A stretch of 64,000 nucleotides of DNA, taken from assembly GCF_040939785.1 (NCBI RefSeq), contig NZ_CP162553.1:2852001-2916000 (forward strand), in the 5' to 3' direction. Made by a program: the position numbers and the translations under genes. This stretch comes from Bradyrhizobium lupini (GTDB taxonomy: Bacteria; Pseudomonadota; Alphaproteobacteria; Rhizobiales; Xanthobacteraceae). Position 1 is the first letter of the stretch. Each line of letters starts with the position of its first letter. The notes under the pieces are model-generated. The model did no database searches, had not been told where the DNA came from, and was given only the letters and a program-made list of their open reading frames with translations. Below, one piece after another: positions 57,775 through 64,000 of the stretch.

Positions 57775-59283
57775 TCACTGCGGCGCCTGCGGCGGCACCT
57801 CGCCGCCGAGACCCGCATCGAGGCCGAGCGCCTTCGCCTGCTCGTTCAGGTCCCGCAGCAATTGCAGTCGTTGCCGCGTCTCGATCTCGACATCGATGCC
57901 CGGACGCACGACCCTCGGCAATTCGCGTCGAAGATCGTCACGATTGACCAGACGCCTCGCGCGGAGCTCGTCGAGCTGAACGTCGTCGATGCCGAGCACA
58001 TTTGCAGATTGCTCGATCAGTCGGCGCAGTAGTGACGTCACCGCGGCCTCGACATCATGCTTGCGTGCGGATCTCGAGAACTTGCTTTCCAGATCGGCCC
58101 AGACATGAGAGGTCAGGAGATAGACGTGGAGCAAATTGGCCCAATCCACCTCGTCGTCGGCATAGAAGGCGCGGCGCAGCAGGAGCCGGCGCGCGAATGC
58201 TGCGACCTGATTCCGTTTCAGCGTGGTGCATGCGTCGATCTCGATGCCCGATTGGACGGCCGGATCTCGGGAAAAATCCCGTCCGGCCGGCAGTCTGACG
58301 ACGCCGTGCGGCAGGTTGGAATCGAGCGGCCTGAAGACACCATCCTTGCGCGGACGTGAGTAGCGGGTGATCGCGAAGTGATACTCTGTGCGGCCGCCAT
58401 GGGACATCGGGTCGGACATCGGGCCGAAATGAATGACGTTGAAGCCGGCGTCGTCACCGGCCTGCCCGGTCGATGACGGACAGGACAGGACGTAGATCGT
58501 GCGCCAGAATGCTTCATCGCTCTCGTTCGACGTGGTGCGCGGATTGGGAATCGAATAGCGCGTCAGCCCCTCGACATGCCGGTGTCCGTGCAGAACCAGA
58601 TCGACGTTGAGCGATGTCGCCGCCTCGAGGAAGGTCGCGGGCGCGGCGAGATACATCAGCGGCTCGTCAGGCACGCCGAGAAACCGCTTTCCTTCTCCGG
58701 TCGCCTGCGGCAGTGGATGATGATGCAGCGCCAGCACACGTACGAGGTTTTCCACCGGCTCGGCATAATCGGCGCGGCCGCCAGACCCGAGGCTGCCCGC
58801 GAGCTCGGCGCTCAGCCGCGCGGCATCCGAAACCATGGCGTTATAGGCACTCTGGTCGACATTGCCGCTCGCGAGCGTCGTGAGGCTCGCGCGATTGGAA
58901 TCCAGCAGCACCAGATCGAGACCGGCCTGACGGTAGTAGACGCTCTTCGAGGTTCGCGGCAAATGCAGGTAATCATATACGTCGTGGCGGCCTGCACGCC
59001 GGCTCGGGCGCTTGACGTCGTGATTGCCGGCAATTGCCTGAATGTCGGTGAACAGCCCGGTCTGCCGGAAGGACGCAATGACGGCGAGCGCTTCGTCGAG
59101 CGCAGGCGGCGTCGGGTCGTCCACGATATCGCCGGTGATCAGCAGGATGCGATCGGGAACATCCGCGAAGTCCGCCATCCTCTCGCGAATTGCGGCATTG
59201 AGCGTCTCGATGGTCGCAAGCAGTCGACCAGACCCGTCCAGATGCAGGTCGGAAATCTGTACGATGACGAACGATCTATCCAT
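57775..59283 (-). CDS. metallophosphoesterase with uncharacterised C-terminal domain
   Basis: 502 aa from ATG 59283. Residues 1 to about 260 are a calcineurin-like phosphoesterase: ISDLHLDG, LITGDIVDDP, AGNHD, LALHHHPLP and LHGHRHVEG supply all metal ligands, as in cAMP phosphodiesterase CpdA-type enzymes. The remaining roughly 240 residues are mostly helical at the end (a glutamate- and arginine-rich region) with no domain I recognise. Substrate unknown. Appears monocistronic; the 277-base gap upstream holds nothing I can name. Confidence 0.82.
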   Translation of the reverse strand: MDRSFVIVQISDLHLDGSGRLLATIETLNAAIRERMADFADVPDRILLITGDIVDDPTPPALDEALAVIASFRQTGLFTDIQAIAGNHDVKRPSRRAGRHDVYDYLHLPRTSKSVYYRQAGLDLVLLDSNRASLTTLASGNVDQSAYNAMVSDAARLSAELAGSLGSGGRADYAEPVENLVRVLALHHHPLPQATGEGKRFLGVPDEPLMYLAAPATFLEAATSLNVDLVLHGHRHVEGLTRYSIPNPRTTSNESDEAFWRTIYVLSCPSSTGQAGDDAGFNVIHFGPMSDPMSHGGRTEYHFAITRYSRPRKDGVFRPLDSNLPHGVVRLPAGRDFSRDPAVQSGIEIDACTTLKRNQVAAFARRLLLRRAFYADDEVDWANLLHVYLLTSHVWADLESKFSRSARKHDVEAAVTSLLRRLIEQSANVLGIDDVQLDELRARRLVNRDDLRRELPRVVRPGIDVEIETRQRLQLLRDLNEQAKALGLDAGLGGEVPPQAPQ

Positions 59284-59560
59284 TTTGCGTCGCTTATTTG
59301 CGAATGCCGCGCCGCGCAAACGATGAGAGAAATGCCTTCGACGATCAGGTTCAGTCCGGTATCAATCAGCCCGGGCCATGATGAGCCGGGTAAGAATTGA
59401 CCCCATCCCCTGTTGTTGCACTCCGTGCAGAACCGTACGACACAATCTAAAATATTGGGCAATAATGCCACAACCGCAGCGCTAGTAAAGCCCTGCGGCC
59501 GCTCGCGTGGATCGTGTCCTCGGCATGAGACGGGGCTCGCCCGTGGTTTCGCTCACCCGA

Positions 59561-59764
59561 TCAATATTCGATAGCGAGCCTCTTGCGAATTTCATCGATG
59601 CGCTTGTCCAATGCATCGAACCGCGCGTGAACGGAGCGGTCGTGGAGATAGAAGACGTAACCGCCGGCAAGGAACGCGAATATCCAATGATGATGCTCGA
59701 CATAGCCAAAAATCGCCTCGACCGCCTGCCCGATGAATGTGACCACGCTCCACACAAATTCCAT
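59561..59764 (-). CDS. 67-aa membrane protein with coiled-coil tail
   Basis: One N-terminal hydrophobic stretch (about 3-19), a second (WIFAFLAGGYVFYL, about 29-42), then a charged helix SVHARFDALDKRIDEIRKRL. A strong ribosome site GGGAGGAA precedes the ATG, which decides this start although the frame is open to 60022. Function unknown. Divergent from pepA. Confidence 0.68.
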   Translation of the reverse strand: MEFVWSVVTFIGQAVEAIFGYVEHHHWIFAFLAGGYVFYLHDRSVHARFDALDKRIDEIRKRLAIEY

Positions 59765-59966
59765 TGCATTTCCTCCCGGCCGGCTTTGTCGTCGGCCGCC
59801 GGAGATCTGCACACCTGACGGCCGTTGCCGGAACCTAGCATGGCCCCTTTGCTGCGAGTAGCGGACCGCCGAACGGTGGCAGCAAAGCTGATTGCGGCGG
59901 CGGCAAAACTCTGCGAAATCTCGTCCGTTCGTATGACCCGCTCGATCTGACGATCCGGACCCGCCA

Positions 59967-61339
59967 ATGCCTTCTGTCTTCGAGACGTCGCCTACCGCCA
60001 TCCCGATCACCTTCGTCACCAAGTCGAGCTGGGATCAGGTCGCCGAGGGGCTACCGGCGGCGCAACGCCAGTTCGCCACTGCGAGCGCCTTTACCGCAAA
60101 GCCGGGCGGCTATCTCGCGCTGCCCGCGCCCGATGGCGCGATCGCGCAAGTGCTGTTCGGGCTCGAGGACGAGGGTGCAAAATCGCGCGACCTGTTCCGA
60201 CCGGGCGCCCTGCCCGGCCTGCTGCCGCCGGGCATCTATCGCTTCGCCAATGCACCGCACGATGCACGGCTCGCCTCACTCGCCTTCGCGCTCGGCAGCT
60301 ACCGCTTCGCCCGGTACCGCAAGGCCGATCGCCCCGAGGTCAGCCTCGTTCCCCCCGACGGCGTCGACGCGACTGACATCAACCGCATGGCGGACGCCGC
60401 AATGCTGGCGCGCGACCTCATCAACACGCCGGCCAACGACATGGGGCCGGAGGAGCTGGCCGCAGCCGCGCAGGATCTCGCCGCCGAATTCGGCGCAAGC
60501 TTTGCCTGCACCATCGGTGACGACTTAAAGACGAATTTTCCACTGATCCACGCCGTCGGCATGGCATCTAGCCGCGCGCCGCGGCTGATCGACATTGGCT
60601 GGGGCGACCCGGCTCATCCCAAGGTGACGCTGGTCGGCAAGGGCGTCTGCTTTGACACCGGCGGGCTCGACTTGAAGCCTCCGAGCGGCATGCTGATCAT
60701 GAAGAAGGACATGGGCGGCGCCGCCAACGTGCTGGCGCTGGCGCGCATGGTGATGGATGCGAAGCTGAAGGTGCGACTGCGCGTGCTGATTCCGGCCGTG
60801 GAGAACGCGGTCGCGGGCAATGCCTTCCGCCCGCTCGACATCTTCACCTCGCGCAAGGGCATCACGGTCGAGATCGGCAATACGGACGCAGAGGGGCGGC
60901 TGGTGCTCGCCGACGCGCTGGCGCTTGCGGACGAGGAAAAGCCGGACCTGCTGATCGATCTCGGCACGTTGACGGGAGCGGCACGCGTCGCGCTGGGGCC
61001 GGATTTACCGCCCTTTTACACCAATGATGAGACGCTTGCCGCTGACGTCGCACGATGCGCGGCGAGGAGAACGATCCGTTGTGGCGCATGCCACTGTGGC
61101 CGCCATACGATGCGTGGCTGGACTCCAAGACCGCCACTATCACCAACGCACCATCAGGCGGCTTTGCCGGCTCGATCATTTGCGCGCTGTTCCTGCAACG
61201 CTTCGTCGAGCATGCCAGGAGCTGGCTGCATGTCGACATCTACGGCTGGACGCCGTCGGCGAAGCCCGCACGCCCCGAGGGCGGCGAGTGCCAGGCCGCG
61301 CGCGCGATCTACACATTGCTGAGCGAGCGCTATGCGTGA
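59967..61339 (+). pseudogene. pepA: leucyl aminopeptidase family protein (M17), apparent frameshift near the C-terminus
   Basis: Cytosolic zinc/manganese exopeptidase. Metal and active-site segments are intact: GKGVCFDTGGLDLK, MKKDMGGAA and NTDAEGRL (about residue 307). The frame is lost about residue 362, within 61052-61066 (GCGCGGCGAGG). The proper tail GEENDPLWRMPLWPPYDAW ... NAPSGGFAGSIICALFLQ is in another frame and ends at 61339. As read, the tail is arginine/serine-rich nonsense ending at 61322. Repaired length is about 457 aa, normal for this subfamily. Overlaps the next gene by eight bases. Confidence 0.88.
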
Positions 61340-62222
61340 TCCAGAACACGATCTAAGCCACGATCCAAGTCACGATCCAAGATACGATCCAAGGCTGACA
61401 CCGTCGCGCGGCGACATCGCCGCGAAATACCTCGAAAGCAAGGTGCAGGCGGATCGTTTCGTCACGGGCGAGGAATTCGAGATCATCGAGGCGATCGCGC
61501 CCGTGCGCGAGCAGCCGTCGTCGAACGCGATGCTAATGACACAAGCGTTGCGCGGCGAGGGCGTCACGGTTTACGACCGCAACGGCGAAGGCTGGGCATG
61601 GGGTCAACTTTCAGGTGACGGCTATGTCGGCTGGCTGCCGGACGCAGCGCTCATGAAGCCCGCGGCCGCGCCGACCCATATGGTCAGTGCTTTACGAACC
61701 TTTGCCTTCCCCGGTCCCTCGATCAAGCTGCCGCCAGCAGACACGCTGGTGATGGGATCGAAGATCGCGGTTGCACGCGAGGACGGCAGCTTCGCCGTGA
61801 CACGCGACGGACACTATCTGCCGAAGGCCCATCTCGCCCCGCTTGGTCATTGCGAGCCGGATTTCGTCGCAGTCGCCGAGCGTTTCGTCGGCACGCCCTA
61901 TCTCTGGGGTGGCAAGAGCAGCCTTGGCGTCGATTGCTCCGGCCTGGTCCAGATGTCGCTGACATCGGCGGGCATCGGCTGCCCGCGCGACAGCGACATG
62001 CAGCAGGCCGGCCTCGGCCGCGCGCTGGAGCCCCATGAGCAAAGCAGCTTGCTGCGCGGCGATCTCATTTTCTGGAAAGGTCATGTCGCCATCGTCCGCG
62101 ATGGCAGCACCATGGTTCACGCCAATGCGCATCACATGGCAACGGTGATCGAGCCGATCGAGCCGGCAATCGCAAGGATCAAGCAAGCCGGCAGCGAGGT
62201 CGCCGCGATCAAGCGGCTCTGA
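61332..62222 (+). CDS. NlpC/P60 family cysteine peptidase with SH3-like domains
   Basis: 296 aa. An N-terminal low-complexity tract (HDPS-type repeats to about 20), two bacterial SH3-like segments (about 40-170), then NlpC/P60 with Cys202 (DCSGLV), His251 (GHVAIV) and His263. The family cuts D-Glu-diaminopimelate bonds of murein peptides. No signal peptide, so it probably trims recycled murein peptides in the cytoplasm, fitting pepA upstream (8-base overlap) and the peptide transporter next door. Confidence 0.87.
   Translation: MRDPEHDLSHDPSHDPRYDPRLTPSRGDIAAKYLESKVQADRFVTGEEFEIIEAIAPVREQPSSNAMLMTQALRGEGVTVYDRNGEGWAWGQLSGDGYVGWLPDAALMKPAAAPTHMVSALRTFAFPGPSIKLPPADTLVMGSKIAVAREDGSFAVTRDGHYLPKAHLAPLGHCEPDFVAVAERFVGTPYLWGGKSSLGVDCSGLVQMSLTSAGIGCPRDSDMQQAGLGRALEPHEQSSLLRGDLIFWKGHVAIVRDGSTMVHANAHHMATVIEPIEPAIARIKQAGSEVAAIKRL
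61347..61394 (+). repeat. four tandem 12-bp repeats in the NlpC/P60 gene
   Basis: Units based on CACGATCCAAGN, at 61347, 61359, 61371 and 61383, encode repeats of His-Asp-Pro-Ser. In-frame unit changes would alter only tail length. Confidence 0.85.
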
Positions 62223-62228
62223 CGGAGG

Positions 62229-63865
62229 CTACGTCGCCGCGGACCCGTTCTCCGCCGTCTCCAGCCGGAACGCCGCCGCAAACAGCGCGCGCGTGTAACC
62301 CGTCTTCGGGTTCTTGAAGAGCTCGGCGGCCTGGCCTTCCTCGACCACCTTGCCGCCACGCATCACGATCAGATGGCTGGCGAGCGAGGCGACGACGCGC
62401 AGATCGTGCGAGATGAACATGTAAGTGAGATCGCGCCGGCGCTGCAATTCACGCAGCAGATCGACCATCTGCGCCTGAATCAGCATGTCGAGCGCACTGG
62501 TCGGCTCGTCCAGGACGACGAAATCCGGCTCCAGCACCACCGCCCGCGCGATGCTGATGCGCTGGCGCTGGCCGCCGGAGAATTCATGCGGATAACGGTG
62601 GCGAGTATCCGGTTTCAGTCCGACGTCCTCGAGCGCCTTGACGACACGCTCCTCCCGCTCGCCTCGCGAGAGCTGCGGCTGATGCACGGTGAGGCCTTCG
62701 GCGACGATGTCGGCGACCGACATGCGCGGGCTGAGCGAGCCGAACGGATCCTGGAACACGATCTGCATGTCGCGCCGGAACGGCCGCATCTCCTTGAAGC
62801 GCAGGCCCTGGATATCTTTTCCCAGGAACACAATGCGTCCGTTCGAGGAGATCAGCCGCAGCAACGCGAGCCCCAGCGTGGTCTTGCCCGAGCCGGACTC
62901 GCCGACGACGCCGAGCGTCTCGCCCTTGCGCACAGCGATGCTGACGCCGTCGACCGCCTTGATGTGACCGACCGTCTTGCGCATCAGCCCCCGCTTGATC
63001 GGGAACCAGACCTTCAGGTCGTCGGCTGACATCACCACCGGGGCATCCGGCTGCGGCGGCGCCGGATCCGGCTTCGGCTCCGCGGCGAGCAGGTCGCGCG
63101 TATAGGGATGCTTCGGGGTCTTGAAGACCTGCTCGACCGGCCCCTGCTCGACGATCTCGCCCCCCTTCATGACGCAGACCTGGTCGGCGATGCGGCGCAC
63201 GATGCCGAGATCGTGGGTGATGAAGAGCAAGCTCATGCCGAGCCGGCCGCGGATCTCTGCGAGCAGCGTCAGGATCTGCGCCTGCACGGTAACGTCGAGC
63301 GCCGTGGTCGGCTCGTCCGCGATCAGGAGGTCCGGCTCGTTGGCGAGCGCCATCGCGATCATCACGCGCTGGCGCTGGCCGCCGGAGAGCTGGTGCGGAT
63401 AGCTCTTCAGCCGCGTTTCAGGCTCGGGAATGCCGACCTGCGTGAGCAATTCCAGCGTCCGCCTGCGCGCCTCGGCATTGCTGGTCGGATTGTGCAGCTG
63501 AATGATCTCGCCGATCTGCGCCTCGATCGTATGCAGCGGGTTGAGCGAGGTCATCGGCTCCTGGAAGATGATCGAGATGTCGCTGCCGCGAACCTCCCGC
63601 ATCTCCTGCTCCGACCGGTCGATCAGTTCCTGGCCCTTGAAGTGGATGCTGCCCGAGGGATGCGAGGCATTTGGATAGGGCAAGAGCTTGAGAATCGAGA
63701 GCGCGCTGACCGACTTGCCGGAGCCGGACTCGCCGACCAGCGCCAGGCACTCGCCGCGCTTGATCTGGAACGAGACCTTGTCGACCGCGAGCGTGGTGGC
63801 GCCCCCTGGTGGAAGGCCACCGAGAGGTCGCGCACGCTGAGCAAAGGCTGGTTGATCGCGTCCAT
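62229..63865 (-). pseudogene. yejF: peptide ABC transporter dual ATPase (YejF-like), apparent frameshift near the N-terminus
   Basis: A fused pair of oligopeptide-transporter ATPases, about 545 aa if repaired. The frame from ATG 63865 reads DAINQPLLSVRDLSVAFHQG and is then lost at the CCCCC run 63802-63806 (GGGGG in the gene); adding one G restores GATTLAVDKVSFQIKRGEC and the first Walker A GESGSGKS. The main frame to 62229 keeps signature SGGQRQR twice, Walker [10 protein letters not shown] and LDEPTSALD, and the second GESGSGKTT. As read, a start inside (about 63683) would lack the first Walker A. Confidence 0.87.
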
Positions 63866-63869
63866 TGGC

Positions 63870-64000
63870 TTACCTGAACGTCTTGCGCGGATCGAATGCG
63901 TCGCGCACGGCCTCGCCGATGAAGATCAAAAGCGACAGCATGATCGCGACCGAGAAGAAGCCGGAAAAACCGAGCCACGGCGCCTGCACGTTGGACTTGC
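63870..64000 (-). CDS. yejE: peptide ABC transporter permease (YejE-like), C-terminal part
   Basis: The last 42 codons, cut by the window edge. QAPWLGFSGFFSVAIML and FIGEAVRDAFDPRKTFR are the closing segments of YejE/DppC-type permeases, with YejE favoured. Four bases precede the ATPase gene, so they are one operon importing peptides. Confidence 0.8.
   Translation of the reverse strand, partial: KSNVQAPWLGFSGFFSVAIMLSLLIFIGEAVRDAFDPRKTFR

Overview
The window reads as chromosomal DNA of a high-GC alphaproteobacterium of the Bradyrhizobium group. This rests on the gene families and their order (urt-ure urea cluster, CysNC/CysH/CysI sulfate cluster, Tad/Cpa pilus locus, DUF2849/DUF2865 proteins), on GGAAC-N16/17-CGTT promoters typical of alphaproteobacterial general-stress sigma factors, and on small palindromes scattered between genes. 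I see no rRNA, tRNA, CRISPR array, insertion sequence or prophage.

Layout. 0-5 kb: a polysaccharide flippase, a TauE/SafE transporter, a patatin-like lipase coupled to 3-hydroxybutyrate dehydrogenase, and a CAP-domain lipoprotein. 5-17 kb: sulfate uptake and assimilation. On the minus strand lie cysG, DUF2849, cysI, DUF934, cysH, then sbp/cysP-cysT-cysW-cysA; cysD and the fused cysNC diverge from cysG. 17-19 kb: malate synthase G. 19-30 kb: envelope, stress and sensory genes (51-aa membrane protein, chemoreceptor, DUF2865, L,D-transpeptidase, AI-2E-type permease, YqjD-like protein plus membrane partner, OpgC-type acyltransferase, TetR regulator, HWE-type sensor). Four of these genes have a general-stress (EcfG-type) promoter. 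30-42 kb: one long minus-strand nitrogen cluster, urtABCDE then ureDABC-EFG, with an HD-domain gene and an ABM-domain gene inside it and a sigma-54 promoter upstream of urtA. 42-45 kb: RNA/cold-shock genes (RhlE-type helicase running in frame into IF-1, then CspA). 44.6-57.7 kb: a Tad pilus locus (two TadE/G-type pseudopilins, a standalone CpaC-N protein, Flp pilin, CpaA-F, TadB, TadC, TadD) with a sterol-desaturase-family gene in it. 57.7-64 kb: a metallophosphoesterase, a 67-aa membrane protein, leucyl aminopeptidase, an NlpC/P60 hydrolase, and a YejEF-type peptide ABC transporter cut by the window edge.

Functional logic. Sulfate is imported by Sbp-CysTWA, activated by CysD/CysNC, reduced by an iron-sulfur (APS-type) CysH and by CysI, whose siroheme comes from CysG. 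Urea is imported by UrtABCDE and hydrolysed by urease, probably under NtrC/sigma-54 control. The peptidase, NlpC/P60 and peptide-transporter genes form a peptide/murein turnover neighbourhood.

Main caveat and most striking observation: four conserved genes (ureG, the HD gene, pepA, the yejF-type gene) each carry an apparent one-step frameshift, and a possible fifth creates the helicase-IF-1 fusion. The indel-prone sites are homopolymers or GC-rich stretches, so base-call errors must be excluded before any of these is called a pseudogene or a new fusion. I see no clearly undescribed multi-gene system; the best candidates for novelty are the stress-promoter cluster, the helicase-IF-1 ORF, the extra urease-operon genes and the degenerate HWE sensor.
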